64,000 bases of DNA from JBHGAV01 sp041946685 (GTDB lineage Bacteria; Acidobacteriota; Terriglobia; Bryobacterales; Bryobacteraceae): NCBI GenBank assembly GCA_041946685.1, contig JBHGAV010000014.1, positions 10,362 to 74,361 of the forward strand, read 5' to 3'. Below the pieces are notes generated by a model. The model saw only the letters and a list, made by a program, of their open reading frames with translations. It ran no database searches and was not told the DNA's origin. Position numbers and translations under genes: made by a program. Shown in pieces: positions 1-8,835 of the stretch (position 1 is its first letter; each line of letters starts with the position of its first letter).

Positions 1-16
1 CCTTTTCGCGGCGCTC

Positions 17-940
17 TTACTCCGCCGCGACCGTCAGCGAGGACTCCAGCCGGAAGGTCAGCACGCTCTCAGCCGGGACGCGGATCGCCTTGCCCCTTGT
101 CAGGATCTGGGTGAGCGCGCCTGCACCAGCTCCGGCGCCCGCCCCGATCGCAGCGCCCTTACCGCCTCCCGCAATTGCGCCGATGATCGCCCCCACGGCC
201 GCCCCGCCGCCCGTGTACGTGGCCGTCCGCTTGTTGGCCCCTACGCCGTCGGCGCCTTTCCGCGCCACATCGGACGCCTCGAGCTGGTACCGCCGTCCAC
301 GAACTGTCACCGACGCCAGGCTCAGCACAAGGTCCGACGCGCCGCGAATCTTCCCACCCTGCGAGGCAGACACGATGACCACCTCCGCCTGGGCACCCTT
401 TGGGATGACCACCGCGCCGGCGGAATTGAGCACATCGCCCGATACCTCGGCGGCGAACAACTGCCCCTCGGCTGCCTTGGCCGAATCGATCGTCTCATTG
501 GTCCTGATGGGGAGTTCTGTCCCCGATGGCAATGAGAAGGTCCGGGCTAGCGGACTCGGCCGGCTGGGCGGCGCGCTGCTCTCGCGGGCCGCAGTGGGCT
601 CGCTTTGCTGCGCCCTTTTCACCGGTGCAGGCGCGGCGGCCCGCTTTTGCTCAGGAGCGGGCGGCGCCGGCTGCGCTTCGGCCGGGACCGGCGCCTCCGG
701 CTGTGCTGCCGCCTCGGCGTACTCGACCGACTTCACCTGCGCCATCGGAATTGTCCGCGTGATGTTGTCCTCACCAGCCAGAGTTATCTCCGTGTCCGAA
801 CTGGCCGCAACCTTCCCGCTGACCTGGGAACCGTCCTTCAAAACGACGGTCGCTTGCCGTTGTTCCGCAGGCTGCCGGCTGCACGACACCAACGTCAGCA
901 CGACCAGAAAAGCCGCCGTCAGAACACCTGTTGTTTTCAT
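17..940 (-). CDS. Glycine-zipper lipoprotein
   Basis: A 307-residue envelope lipoprotein of unknown role. The first 20 residues form a signal peptide ending in a lipobox LVSC, so Cys20 should be lipidated. A short domain follows (about 28-72, starting VVLKDGSQVSGKV) that looks like the small Sm-like barrels found in such proteins. Next come an Ala/Pro/Glu-rich linker, a conserved middle domain, and a glycine zipper near the C-terminus (GAIIGAIAGGG, GAGAGAGAGAL) that probably inserts in or packs against a membrane. The start at 940 is chosen because GGAAGGA lies just upstream and because a longer reading (to 1102) would bury the signal peptide. No neighbour suggests a specific function. Confidence 0.8.
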   Translation of the reverse strand: MKTTGVLTAAFLVVLTLVSCSRQPAEQRQATVVLKDGSQVSGKVAASSDTEITLAGEDNITRTIPMAQVKSVEYAEAAAQPEAPVPAEAQPAPPAPEQKRAAAPAPVKRAQQSEPTAARESSAPPSRPSPLARTFSLPSGTELPIRTNETIDSAKAAEGQLFAAEVSGDVLNSAGAVVIPKGAQAEVVIVSASQGGKIRGASDLVLSLASVTVRGRRYQLEASDVARKGADGVGANKRTATYTGGGAAVGAIIGAIAGGGKGAAIGAGAGAGAGALTQILTRGKAIRVPAESVLTFRLESSLTVAAE

Positions 941-1098
941 TGAGAGGGTCCTTCCTTTCCTTCTGCGAAGAAATAGTAGCGCAATCCTCTTGCCAGCTTT
1001 CGGCGCGCCGCAACTGCCTGAGCAGAAACAAACAATCGGCCGCGGACGCCCCCCGGAGCGGGTAGCAACTTCACGGCCGCGGGAAAAAACTGCGTACC

Positions 1099-1593
1099 TC
1101 AAGGAAGCGACGCACTGAGCACGCTCTTGGCCTGCTCCTCGCGGAACTCGCGCAGCTTCTCGCGAAGCTCGGGGCGGCTCGCGCCCAGGACCGCTACCGC
1201 CAGCAGGGCTGCGTTGATCGCGCCGGGCTTGCCGATCGCCAGCGCCCCCACAGGAATCCCAGCGGGCATTTGCACCGTGGAGAGCAGCGAATCCAGACCC
1301 TTGAGCGACTGGCTCTCCATCGGCACGCCGAGAACCGGCAGAATGGTGTGCGCGGCCGCCACGCCCGCAAGGTGGGCCGCGCCGCCCGCTGCGGCAATGA
1401 CCACCTCCACGCCGCGCGCCTCGGCCTTGGAAACATACTCCGCCGTCTCACGCGGGGTGCGGTGCGCGGACAGAACCTTGCACTCGTGCGGAATCTCAAA
1501 CCGCGCGAGGGTCTCGGCGGCGTGGCGCATGCAGTCCCAGTCCGACTTGCTGCCCATGAGGACCGCCACCAGAGGGCTCGTTTTCTTGGTCAT
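1099..1593 (-). CDS. purE: 5-(carboxyamino)imidazole ribonucleotide mutase PurE
   Basis: PurE class I, 164 residues, the normal length. It moves the carboxylate of N5-CAIR to give CAIR in de novo purine synthesis, in the cytosol. The N-terminal signature GSKSDWDCM (about 14-22), the catalytic-loop stretch LSAHRTP (about 42-48) and the Gly/Ala-rich AAAGGAAHLAG segment are all present. The partner purK is not in this window. A TAGAAT -10-like box sits only 10 nt before the ATG and no Shine-Dalgarno is visible, so the mRNA may be leaderless. Confidence 0.95.
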   Translation of the reverse strand: MTKKTSPLVAVLMGSKSDWDCMRHAAETLARFEIPHECKVLSAHRTPRETAEYVSKAEARGVEVVIAAAGGAAHLAGVAAAHTILPVLGVPMESQSLKGLDSLLSTVQMPAGIPVGALAIGKPGAINAALLAVAVLGASRPELREKLREFREEQAKSVLSASLP

Positions 1594-1603
1594 TCAGGTC
1601 TTT

Positions 1604-1609
1604 ATTCTA
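1604..1609 (-). promoter_or_regulatory. -10-like TAGAAT just upstream of purE
   Basis: Minus-strand TAGAAT ends 10 nt before the purE ATG. A transcript starting at the usual distance would have a leader of only a few bases. No convincing -35 was identified. Confidence 0.4.
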
Positions 1610-1683
1610 CCGTGCGCCCCGGTTCTTTGCGCCCCCGCCCCCATGCGTGAGATCCTGTGAATTGCGCCTGGGCCGCGCCTGGA

Positions 1684-2595
1684 ATGATCTCCGTCGACAA
1701 CCTTACTCACAGTTATGGCGCCCGCACGGCTCTTTCCGCGGTCAGTTTCGAGGTCCGGAAGGGAGAGATCTTCGCGCTGCTCGGCCCCAACGGCAGCGGC
1801 AAGTCCACGCTCTTCCGCATCTTGAGCACGATGATGGCCCCCACCGCGGGCCGCGCGACGATCGCCGGTCTTGACGTCGCCGCCGAGCCCGATGCCGTGC
1901 GCCGCCGGATCGGCGTCGTCTTCCAGTCGCAAAGCCTGGATCGGAAGCTCACGGTAGAGGAGAATCTTCGAGCCCAGGGCCATCTGTTCGGCCTCGCCGG
2001 CTCAATTCTCCGCGACCGCGCCCGCGAGGTCATGGATCGCCTGGCGCTCTCCGATAGAAGCGCGGATCTGGTGGCCTCCCTGTCGGGTGGCCTGCGGCGC
2101 AGGGTGGAGATCGCGAAGGCCCTCCTCCACGAGCCCAAGGTGCTGCTGATGGATGAGCCTTCCACCGGCCTGGATCCCGGCTCCCGGCGCGAGCTCTGGC
2201 AGTACGTCGAGCAACTGCGGGCGAGCCGTGGGATCACTGTTCTGCTGACCTCGCATATCCTGGACGAGGCCGAGCGCTGCGGCCGGCTGCTGCTTCTGCA
2301 TCAGGGCAAGGTTGTGGCCACGGGAACGCCTGCCGAGCTCAAGTCCAGAATCGGGGGCGATGTGGTGGTTCTGGAAGTCGTGGACCCGGAGGAGATGAGC
2401 GGCCGGCTGTCCCAGCGCTTCGCCGTTCAACCCATGATCGTGGACGGCGCGCTGCGCGTCGAGATCGCCAACGGCCACCGCTTCATCACCGAAGCGGTGG
2501 AGGCGTTTCCGGGGGCCATCCGTTCGGTGGCCTTGCACAAACCCACGCTCGAAGACGTGTTTCTGGACGAGACGGGAGCGTCCATCAGCGAATGA
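1684..2595 (+). CDS. ABC transporter ATP-binding protein (drug/antibiotic exporter type)
   Basis: A 303-residue ATPase for an ABC-2 type exporter. Walker A GPNGSGKST is at 34-42, signature LSGG at 133-136 and Walker B VLLMDEPS at about 153-160, followed by the D-loop and the switch His in TSHILDEAERC. The roughly 80-residue C-terminal tail after the nucleotide-binding domain is typical of the DrrA/CcmA/NatA-like group. The ATG at 1684 gives the family's usual MISVDNLTHSYG start. A GTG at 1657 would add nine residues. It overlaps the permease by 4 nt, so the two form one operon. The substrate cannot be read from sequence. Confidence 0.93.
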   Translation: MISVDNLTHSYGARTALSAVSFEVRKGEIFALLGPNGSGKSTLFRILSTMMAPTAGRATIAGLDVAAEPDAVRRRIGVVFQSQSLDRKLTVEENLRAQGHLFGLAGSILRDRAREVMDRLALSDRSADLVASLSGGLRRRVEIAKALLHEPKVLLMDEPSTGLDPGSRRELWQYVEQLRASRGITVLLTSHILDEAERCGRLLLLHQGKVVATGTPAELKSRIGGDVVVLEVVDPEEMSGRLSQRFAVQPMIVDGALRVEIANGHRFITEAVEAFPGAIRSVALHKPTLEDVFLDETGASISE

Positions 2596-3338
2596 ACGCC
2601 ATCCTGCTGCCCGCTGCGACGCTCTGGTGGCGCGAACTCGTCCGATTCTGGCGCGAGAAAGCCCGCGTGCTCGGCTTTGTCGGTTCGCCCCTGATCTTCT
2701 GGCTGATCCTCGGTTCCGGTTTCGGCGATCTGGCGTTCTTCTTCCCCGGCGCGGTGACCCTCACGGTCATGGTCTCCGCCGTGTTCTCCACCATGTCCCT
2801 CATCGAGGACCGCAGGGAAGGATTCCTTCTGTCGATGCTGGTTTCCCCCGCCCCGCGCAGTGCGGTGGTTCTGGGCAAGACGCTGGGGTCGGCCACACTG
2901 GCATGGATCCAGGGGTTGATCCTCATGGCATTCGGTCCCCTCACCGGGGTCTGGCTCCCCCCGCTGGTCCTGCTGAAGGCGGTCGGTGTGATCTTTCTGA
3001 TCTCGCTCACCTTCACGCTGCTCGGCTTTCTCATCGCCTGGCACATGGAGTCGTCGCAGGGCTTCCATGCAGTCATGAATCTGGTCCTGTTCCCCTTGTG
3101 GATGGTCTCCGGTTCATTGTTCACACCGGAGAGGGCTCACGGGTGGATGCGCGCCGTTATGACGGTGAATCCGTTGACCTATGCGCAAGCCGCGCTGCGG
3201 GGGCTGCTCGACCCCAGGGCTACGGCCGGAGCGCCCAGCCTGACCCTCAGCCTGACCATCACCGGCGCCTGCGCGCTGGCGCTGCTGGTGGCCTCCACCG
3301 CGGCAGCCCGCCGCAGGCGCAACAGCAGCGCCGCCTGA
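2592..3338 (+). CDS. ABC-2 type transporter permease
   Basis: A 248-residue inner-membrane permease with about six hydrophobic segments. It is the partner of the ATPase whose stop it overlaps (ATGA). The family core is visible as SPAPRSAVVLGKTLG in the middle (about 95-109), the typical intracellular coupling segment of ABC-2 permeases, and the conserved MVSGSLFTPE stretch near 170-180. The N-terminus (ATLWWRELVRFWREKARV) is the usual cytosolic amphipathic start. It probably exports a lipophilic compound or glycan-linked substrate. Confidence 0.9.
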   Translation: MNAILLPAATLWWRELVRFWREKARVLGFVGSPLIFWLILGSGFGDLAFFFPGAVTLTVMVSAVFSTMSLIEDRREGFLLSMLVSPAPRSAVVLGKTLGSATLAWIQGLILMAFGPLTGVWLPPLVLLKAVGVIFLISLTFTLLGFLIAWHMESSQGFHAVMNLVLFPLWMVSGSLFTPERAHGWMRAVMTVNPLTYAQAALRGLLDPRATAGAPSLTLSLTITGACALALLVASTAAARRRRNSSAA

Positions 3339-3345
3339 CCCGGCC

Positions 3346-3765
3346 CTACTCCCCGATGATCTTCACCAGCACCCGCTTGCGGCGCCGCCCGTCGAACTCG
3401 CCGTAGAAGATCTGCTCCCAGGGGCCGAAATCCAGCTTGCCCTTGCTTACGGCCACAACCACCTCCCGGCCCATCACCGAGCGCTTGAGGTGGGCGTCGG
3501 CGTTGTCCTCGCCGGTCCGGTTGTGGTCGTACTTCGATACGGGCTCATGAGGCGCAAGCCCCTCCAGCCACTTCTCGAAGTCGCGGTGCAGCCCGGACTC
3601 GTCGTCGTTGATGAAAACCGAGGCGGTGATGTGCATAGCGTTGACCAGCGCCAGGCCTTCCTGAACACCGCTCTCGGCCAGGCAGGCATTGACCTGGGGG
3701 GTGATGTTGACATAACCCCTGCGACTGGGGACCTCAAACCAAAGTTCTTTTCGGTAGCTCTTCAT
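3346..3765 (-). CDS. YjbQ / UPF0047 family protein (secondary thiamine-phosphate synthase type)
   Basis: A 139-residue protein of the YjbQ family, whose members show weak thiamine-phosphate synthase activity; the physiological role is not settled. Family marks are NAMHITASVFINDDE (about 45-59), the HRDFEKWLEGLAP helix, the HNRTGEDNADAHLKRS loop with its conserved His and Asp, and the C-terminal GPWEQIFYGEFDGRR segment. The ATG at 3765 is preferred over 3774 because a TACAAT -10-like box (3775-3780) directly abuts the upstream ATG. It is divergent from the next gene, with only 21 bp between the start codons. Confidence 0.9.
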   Translation of the reverse strand: MKSYRKELWFEVPSRRGYVNITPQVNACLAESGVQEGLALVNAMHITASVFINDDESGLHRDFEKWLEGLAPHEPVSKYDHNRTGEDNADAHLKRSVMGREVVVAVSKGKLDFGPWEQIFYGEFDGRRRKRVLVKIIGE

Positions 3766-3774
3766 CCATGTCAT

Positions 3775-3780
3775 ATTGTA
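3775..3780 (-). promoter_or_regulatory. -10-like TACAAT before yjbQ
   Basis: TACAAT on the minus strand lies 9 nt before the chosen yjbQ start and would produce an essentially leaderless transcript. No good -35 is visible inside the divergent gene. Confidence 0.35.
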
Positions 3781-3786
3781 GGGGAG

Positions 3787-4272
3787 ATGAAGGTCGAATC
3801 TGACAGCGCGTCCGAGAAGCAGGCCAGGAGAATCCCTCCCTCCGCCTACATCATCCTGGCGGTCATGCTGGTTGTCGGCGGCGGCTTCTGGTATCTCGAC
3901 CGGCAAGCCAAGCGGATGCCGGTGGAGAAGGTTGTGCTGACACCCGAGGCCAAGGCGTACGTCAAGTACCTGAAGCTCGACGACGTCAGCATGAAGGCCA
4001 CCGACGCCTACCTGCGCCAGACGCTGGTCGAGATCCTGGGCAAGATCACGAACTTCGGCGACCGCAACCTGGCGTCGGTCGAGATCAACTGCGTCTTCTA
4101 TGACGCTTATGGGCAGGTTGTCCTGCGAGAGAGGGTGCCCATCGTTCGCCGGGACCGGGGAGGAATCAAGCCCGGGGAGACCAAGAACTTCCGCCTGGCC
4201 TTCGACACCATCCCGGAAAGCTGGAACCAGGCGTTGCCCCAACTGGTGATCGCGCGGATCATCTTCAACTAG
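3787..4272 (+). CDS. Single-pass membrane protein with a FxLYD/DUF3426-like domain
   Basis: A 161-residue hypothetical protein. A short cytosolic N-terminus is followed by one membrane segment (about 20-36, AYIILAVMLVVGGGFWYL). A C-terminal extracytoplasmic domain (about 50-161) contains GKITNFGDRNLASVEI and FYDAYGQVVLRE, a pattern typical of the small Ig-like FxLYD/DUF3426 domains. GGGGAG immediately precedes the ATG. It sits just upstream of the DUF167 gene and may be co-transcribed with it. No function can be assigned. Confidence 0.8.
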   Translation: MKVESDSASEKQARRIPPSAYIILAVMLVVGGGFWYLDRQAKRMPVEKVVLTPEAKAYVKYLKLDDVSMKATDAYLRQTLVEILGKITNFGDRNLASVEINCVFYDAYGQVVLRERVPIVRRDRGGIKPGETKNFRLAFDTIPESWNQALPQLVIARIIFN

Positions 4273-4279
4273 TCTGGCC

Positions 4280-4549
4280 GTGACTCTCGACGAGATCAGG
4301 CAGCGACTGGTTTCCGGGGGAGTCGTACGGCTGAAGGTCAAGGTCACACCCAAGGCCGGCCGGTCTGAAATCCAGGGCTTCCTGGCGGACGGCACCCTGA
4401 AAGCGCGGGTGCGGGCGGCTCCCGAGAGAGGCAAGGCCAACGCGGAATTGTGCGAGCTGGTGGCCAGGGAATTGGGGCTCAAGCCGTCGCAAGTGGAGGT
4501 TCTGGCCGGCGCCTCCTCGCCCCTGAAGACGATACTGGTAAGATCGTAG
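4280..4549 (+). CDS. DUF167 (YggU) family protein
   Basis: An 89-residue conserved protein of unknown function, at the family's usual size. The DUF167 core is clear: VKVTPKAGRSEIQGF, then LKARVRAAPERGKANAELCE (the hallmark basic PerGKAN stretch), then LGLKPSQVEVLAGASSPLKTI. The start is a GTG, 7 nt after the stop of the previous gene, and the end lies 4 nt before eda, so a short operon is likely. Confidence 0.92.
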   Translation: MTLDEIRQRLVSGGVVRLKVKVTPKAGRSEIQGFLADGTLKARVRAAPERGKANAELCELVARELGLKPSQVEVLAGASSPLKTILVRS

Positions 4550-4553
4550 CGAC

Positions 4554-5216
4554 ATGACGAAGCAAAGAATCCTTTCTTCCATCATCGACATCGGGATTGT
4601 TCCCGTGGTGCGCGTGTCCAGCCCGGAGGGTGCGGTCAAGTCCATCGAAGCCATCTATCGGGGCGGCATCCGCGCCGCCGAGATCACGATGACCGTTCCC
4701 GGCGCGCTGAAGGCGCTTGAGAAGGTCGCCGACCAGTTCGGCGATAAGATCGTCCTCGGCGCGGGCACCGTGCTGGACGCCGAGACGGCGCGGATGGCCA
4801 TGCTGGCCGGCGCCGAGTTCTTTGTCGCACCGAACCTGCGGATCGCCACCATTGAGATGGCCCAGCGTTACTCCAAGGTCGTGATGCCGGGCGCGCTGAC
4901 CCCCACCGAGGTCCTGACCGCCTGGGAAGCCGGCGCGGACATCGTCAAGATCTTCCCTTGCGGCAACGTCGGCGGGCCCAAGTACATCAAGGCGCTCAAG
5001 GCTCCCTGTCCCCAGATCGAGATGATCCCCACTGGCGGCGTGAACCTGGAGACCGCCGGGGAGTTTCTGAAGGCCGGCGCCTGCGCCGTCGCCGTTGGGG
5101 CCGAAATGGTCGACGCCAAGGCGGTAAAGGAAGGCCGCTGGGAGGTCATCGAGGACAAGGCGAAGCAGTACCTGGCCGTCATCGCCAAGGCCCGCGCCGA
5201 AATGGCCGCTTCCTAG
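4554..5216 (+). CDS. eda: KDPG/KHG aldolase
   Basis: Bifunctional 2-dehydro-3-deoxy-phosphogluconate / 4-hydroxy-2-oxoglutarate aldolase, 220 residues. It splits KDPG into pyruvate and glyceraldehyde 3-phosphate in the Entner-Doudoroff and uronate pathways. Visible class I aldolase features are GAGTVLD (about 72-78), MPGALTPTEVL (about 111-121), the Schiff-base lysine in DIVKIFPCG (about 129-137) and the phosphate-binding IPTGGV (about 158-163). An extended -10-like TGGTAAGAT lies 9 nt before the ATG, so it may have its own near-leaderless promoter. A uronate role would fit the alginate-type genes 18 kb away, but no other pathway gene is adjacent. Confidence 0.94.
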   Translation: MTKQRILSSIIDIGIVPVVRVSSPEGAVKSIEAIYRGGIRAAEITMTVPGALKALEKVADQFGDKIVLGAGTVLDAETARMAMLAGAEFFVAPNLRIATIEMAQRYSKVVMPGALTPTEVLTAWEAGADIVKIFPCGNVGGPKYIKALKAPCPQIEMIPTGGVNLETAGEFLKAGACAVAVGAEMVDAKAVKEGRWEVIEDKAKQYLAVIAKARAEMAAS

Positions 5217-5262
5217 CTCGCGCCGTGCGCCCGTCCTGGCATGCTAAACTTGAGGACCGGCT

Positions 5263-5433
5263 ATGGCTATCAGTAAGGATCTGCTTGACATATTGGTGTG
5301 CCCGTTGTGCAAGGCGCCGGTCGAACTGAAGCAGGACGAGAACGGCCTCAAGTGCAGCCAGTGCAAGCGGGTTTACCCCATTCGGGACGACATACCGGTC
5401 ATGCTGGTCGACGAGGCCAGAATCGAAGAGTGA
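5263..5433 (+). CDS. Trm112-like small zinc protein
   Basis: A 56-residue protein, at the normal size for bacterial Trm112-like proteins. It has two zinc-binding Cys pairs, CPLC (13-16) and CSQC (31-34), and the family's C-terminal VYPIRDDIPVMLVDEARI segment (37-54). In bacteria such proteins are usually found with lipid A or methyltransferase genes, and here it directly precedes an MsbA-like exporter. An extended -10-like TGCTAAACT (5242-5250) lies 12 nt before the ATG. Confidence 0.9.
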   Translation: MAISKDLLDILVCPLCKAPVELKQDENGLKCSQCKRVYPIRDDIPVMLVDEARIEE

Positions 5434-5482
5434 CACTCCGCTTCGGGTCGCAGTCGACTTTCGCTGCCACGGAGGTAGACGC

Positions 5483-7303
5483 GTGAGCGAGTTCCGCAGG
5501 CTGTTGCGTTACGTGCGGCCTTACGCGGCGCCTCTCTTCATCTCCGTCTTCCTGATGTTGTGCGTCGGCGTGACGCACATGCTCATGGCCAAGCTGATCG
5601 GGCCGGTGCTGGACCGCGTCCTGAGCACCGTGCCCTCCGAGGACCCCGTTCCTCTTTTCCGGGTCCCGTTTGGCGGAGCGGTTCTCTACCTCAACGATCT
5701 CATCCCCTCCTGGATTCACAACATCTGGACCATGATCGCAGCCGGGATCCTCGGCGTCTTCCTGCTGCGCGGCCTGTTCGACTACGCCGGCAACTACATG
5801 GTGAACTACGTCGGCCTCTCGACGGTCACCGACCTGCGGCAGGCGGTCTTCGACAAGATCCTGCGGCACGGCGCCGAGTTCTTCGAATCCCACTCGACCG
5901 GCCGTCTGATGTCGTCCATCATGAACGACATCGACAAGATCCAGGTCGCTACCTCTCACATTCTCGCGGACCTGTTGAGGCAGTTCTCCATCGCCGCCTG
6001 GCTGCTCTACATGCTGGTCGATACGGATTGGCGGCTGGCCGTTGTCAGCCTGACCCTGCTTCCGTTCGTGCTGGTGCCCACGGCGCGCATCGGCAAGCGC
6101 ATCCGCAAGACCACCCGGCGCGCCCAGGATGACACGGCAGAACTGAACCAGATCCTCCAGGAGACTCTGAGCGGCCACCAGGTCGTCCGGGCCTTCGGAG
6201 CTGAGGAGTACGAATCACGCCGGTTCCGCCATGCCTCCAGCCGCCTGAAGACCAGCAACCTGAGATATGTTGCCCAGCAGGCCCTCGCCAGTCCCCTGAT
6301 CGAGTTTTTCGGCGCCGTCACCATCGTCGGCTTGTTGACCTACGCCCGGACCCAGATCAAGGCCGGCCAGATGACGGCTGGGGAGTTCACCAGCTTCGTG
6401 GTCGCGCTGCTCATGCTCTACGAGCCGGTAAAAAGGCTGACCGGCATCTACAACATCTTTCAGCAGGCGCTGGGGGCCACCCAGCGGGTTTTCGAGTACC
6501 TGGACCGCCCGGAGTCGATCCAGGAGAAGCCGGGCGCCGTCGCGCTGAAACGGTTCGAGCAGTCCATCGTCTACGACCGGGTTTCCTTCAGCTATCCCAA
6601 CGCGTTCAACGGATTTCACTTGGAGGACGTCAGCCTCGAAGTGAAGGCAGGCGAGGTGCTGGCCCTGGTGGGACCGAGCGGCGCGGGTAAGTCCTCTCTC
6701 GTGCAGCTTCTGCCGCGCTTCTATGATGTGACCGGCGGTGCCGTCCGCGTGGATGGCCGAGACGTGCGGGACTTCCAGCTTGCCTCGCTGCGCCAGAAGA
6801 TCAGCATCGTCCCTCAGGAGACCTTCCTGTTCAACGACACCGTGGCCAACAACATCCGCTACGGACGGCAGGACGTCTCGGCCCGCGGGATAAGAGAAGC
6901 CGCCCGCAATGCCCTGTGCGAGGAGTTCATTCTCCAGATGCCACAGGGCTACGAGACGGTGATCGGCGAGCGCGGACTGAAGCTCAGCGGAGGCCAACGG
7001 CAGCGAATCGCAATTGCCCGCGCGCTGCTCGAAAACGCGCCGATCCTCATACTCGATGAGGCCACCAGCCACCTGGACAGCGAGTCTGAGGCCCTGGTCC
7101 AGCAGGCTCTGGCGAGGCTGATGGCCGGCCGCACGGTCATTGTTATCGCCCACCGGCTTTCGACCACCCGTCGCGCGGACAAGATCGTCGTCCTCGATCA
7201 GGGGCGCATCTGCGAAAGGGGCACCCACGACCAGCTCCTCAGCGCTGGTGGTGTGTATCAGAAGCTGTATGAGCTTCAGTTCCTGGTCACGGGGCCGGTT
7301 TGA
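5483..7303 (+). CDS. MsbA-like ABC exporter (fused membrane and ATPase domains)
   Basis: A 606-residue half-transporter that works as a homodimer in the inner membrane. The N-terminal 330 residues form a six-helix type I exporter domain, followed by an ATPase with Walker A GPSGAGKSS (about 397-405), signature LSGGQRQR (about 501-508), Walker B ILILDEATSHLD (about 520-531) and the switch His in VIAHRLSTTRRAD. The family includes the lipid A flippase MsbA and multidrug exporters; the Trm112-like gene upstream favours a lipid A role. The start is GTG at 5483, set by a GGAGGT six bases upstream. It is followed 7 nt later by yicC. Confidence 0.93.
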   Translation: MSEFRRLLRYVRPYAAPLFISVFLMLCVGVTHMLMAKLIGPVLDRVLSTVPSEDPVPLFRVPFGGAVLYLNDLIPSWIHNIWTMIAAGILGVFLLRGLFDYAGNYMVNYVGLSTVTDLRQAVFDKILRHGAEFFESHSTGRLMSSIMNDIDKIQVATSHILADLLRQFSIAAWLLYMLVDTDWRLAVVSLTLLPFVLVPTARIGKRIRKTTRRAQDDTAELNQILQETLSGHQVVRAFGAEEYESRRFRHASSRLKTSNLRYVAQQALASPLIEFFGAVTIVGLLTYARTQIKAGQMTAGEFTSFVVALLMLYEPVKRLTGIYNIFQQALGATQRVFEYLDRPESIQEKPGAVALKRFEQSIVYDRVSFSYPNAFNGFHLEDVSLEVKAGEVLALVGPSGAGKSSLVQLLPRFYDVTGGAVRVDGRDVRDFQLASLRQKISIVPQETFLFNDTVANNIRYGRQDVSARGIREAARNALCEEFILQMPQGYETVIGERGLKLSGGQRQRIAIARALLENAPILILDEATSHLDSESEALVQQALARLMAGRTVIVIAHRLSTTRRADKIVVLDQGRICERGTHDQLLSAGGVYQKLYELQFLVTGPV

Positions 7304-7310
7304 GAACGCC

Positions 7311-8201
7311 ATGAGAATCCGAAGCATGACGGGCTTTGCCCGAATCCAGAAGACCTCCGAAGAGGGCGATGTCGTCGTCTCGGTGAAGAGCGTCAACCAC
7401 CGCGGCCTTGACCTCCACATTCACGCGCCCGAGGAGTTAGACGGTTTTGAGAACGCTATCCGTGCCGTGGCCAGGCGTCATGCCTTGCGCGGTCACGTGC
7501 AGGTGCGCGTTGCCTTCACCAGGAGACGGCCGATTGCCTGCACGCTGAACCGGGGCCTGCTCGAAGCCTACCTGGCGGCTTTTGGGCAGGCGGCAGGCGA
7601 ACTCGGCGTCCCGGCCGAGCCCGACCTGAACGCCGCGCTCAGCCTGCCCGGTATGTTCCGGGAGGCCGCCGACGAGGAGGCCGGCGCGGCCACCGAGCAA
7701 CTCCTGGTATCTGCCGTCGAAGAGGCCATGCAGGCTCTGAATGAGTTCCGGGAACGTGAAGGAGCCGAGCTCGCGTCCGATTTGAGAGCCAGAGCCATCT
7801 CCGTCAGTGAGGCGACCGCCCGTATGGAGGAGCTTCGTGCCGGCGTGCTTCCTGCGTTCCAGACCCGATTGAACGAGCGCCTTGCCGCCTTGCTCGGCGG
7901 AGCCTCAATCGATCCTCAGCGCTTGGCCCAGGAAGTCGCCGTGCTGGCCGACAAGAGCGACATCAGCGAGGAATTGATCCGCCTCAAGGTCCATGTGGCT
8001 CAATTGCAGGCCATGCTGGACGCCGGCGGCGAAGTCGGCAAGAGGCTCGATTTCCTGCTTCAGGAAATGGGCCGGGAAACCAATACCATCCTCTCCAAGA
8101 CCGCGGGGATTGGTGAGCTGGGTCTCGGCATTACCGACCTCGCCCTGGCCGTCAAGTCGGAAATTGAGAAGATTCGAGAGCAGTCACTTAATCTGGAATG
8201 A
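7311..8201 (+). CDS. yicC: YicC family endoribonuclease
   Basis: A 296-residue YicC protein; E. coli YicC is an endoribonuclease involved in small-RNA turnover. The N-terminal hallmark IRSMTGFARIQ (2-12), the SVKSVNHRGLDLHIHAP stretch (about 28-44), and the highly conserved C-terminal block with RLDFLLQEMGRETNTI and the KSEIEKIREQ tail are all present. The ATG at 7311 gives the canonical start. Its last four bases overlap gmk, an arrangement common in several phyla. Confidence 0.95.
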   Translation: MRIRSMTGFARIQKTSEEGDVVVSVKSVNHRGLDLHIHAPEELDGFENAIRAVARRHALRGHVQVRVAFTRRRPIACTLNRGLLEAYLAAFGQAAGELGVPAEPDLNAALSLPGMFREAADEEAGAATEQLLVSAVEEAMQALNEFREREGAELASDLRARAISVSEATARMEELRAGVLPAFQTRLNERLAALLGGASIDPQRLAQEVAVLADKSDISEELIRLKVHVAQLQAMLDAGGEVGKRLDFLLQEMGRETNTILSKTAGIGELGLGITDLALAVKSEIEKIREQSLNLE

Positions 8202-8815
8202 GCATCGTCTTCATCGTCTCGGCGCCCTCCGGCTCGGGCAAGTCCACACTGGTCACGAGACTCCGGCAGTCCGTCCCTGGCCTTTTGTTTTCAGTTTCTT
8301 ACACGACAAGGCCACCACGTGGGCAGGAACAGCCGGGGCAGAATTACTACTACATCAGTAGAGGGGAGTTCGAGCAGCGTATCTCGCGCGACGAGTTTCT
8401 GGAGCATGCCCTCGTCTTCGGCAACTACTACGGCACGCACCGCAGCTTCCTGGAGCGGGCTCGCGCCGAGGGAATCGATCTGGTCCTCGACATCGACGTC
8501 CAAGGTGCGAGACAATTGAAGAGTCGGATTCCGGATGCTGTCAGCATCTTCGTTCTTGCACCTTCCCGCAAGATTCTGGAACAAAGGCTGCGCGATCGCT
8601 CCGAAGATCAGGAGGACGTGATCCAGAGGCGTCTGCGCGAGGCGGCGGAGGAGATCCGGAACTACACCTCCTACGACTACGTGGTGGTGAACGACGAAGT
8701 GGACGTCGCAGCAGACACATTGGTCTCAATTGTGAAGGCCGAGCGGGCCCGGCGGGACCGTATTGAGAGTAAAGTCCGGCCTATCCTGGCCACATTCGAA
8801 GAGAAGGGCGACTGA
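8198..8815 (+). CDS. gmk: Guanylate kinase
   Basis: A 205-residue guanylate kinase that phosphorylates GMP to GDP with ATP. P-loop SAPSGSGKST is at 8-17. The GMP-binding region has YTTRPPRGQEQ and the LEHALVFGNYYGT motif, and LVLDIDVQGARQ is the conserved core strand. The LID has the RLRDRSEDQEDVIQRRL pattern. It lies in a yicC-gmk-rpoZ-coaBC order that is widely conserved in bacteria. Confidence 0.97.
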   Translation: MSIVFIVSAPSGSGKSTLVTRLRQSVPGLLFSVSYTTRPPRGQEQPGQNYYYISRGEFEQRISRDEFLEHALVFGNYYGTHRSFLERARAEGIDLVLDIDVQGARQLKSRIPDAVSIFVLAPSRKILEQRLRDRSEDQEDVIQRRLREAAEEIRNYTSYDYVVVNDEVDVAADTLVSIVKAERARRDRIESKVRPILATFEEKGD

Positions 8816-8835
8816 GCAAGCAGATAGCAGGTCAT

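Noticed and set aside
90..1118. Long open frame on the plus strand opposite the lipoprotein gene
   Set aside because: It mirrors the real gene in the opposite frame and its translation is low-complexity Ala/Pro/Ser. High GC produces such antisense frames.
5399..6178. 259-codon antisense frame in the MsbA-like gene
   Set aside because: Overlaps a well-defined exporter gene and has no recognisable features.
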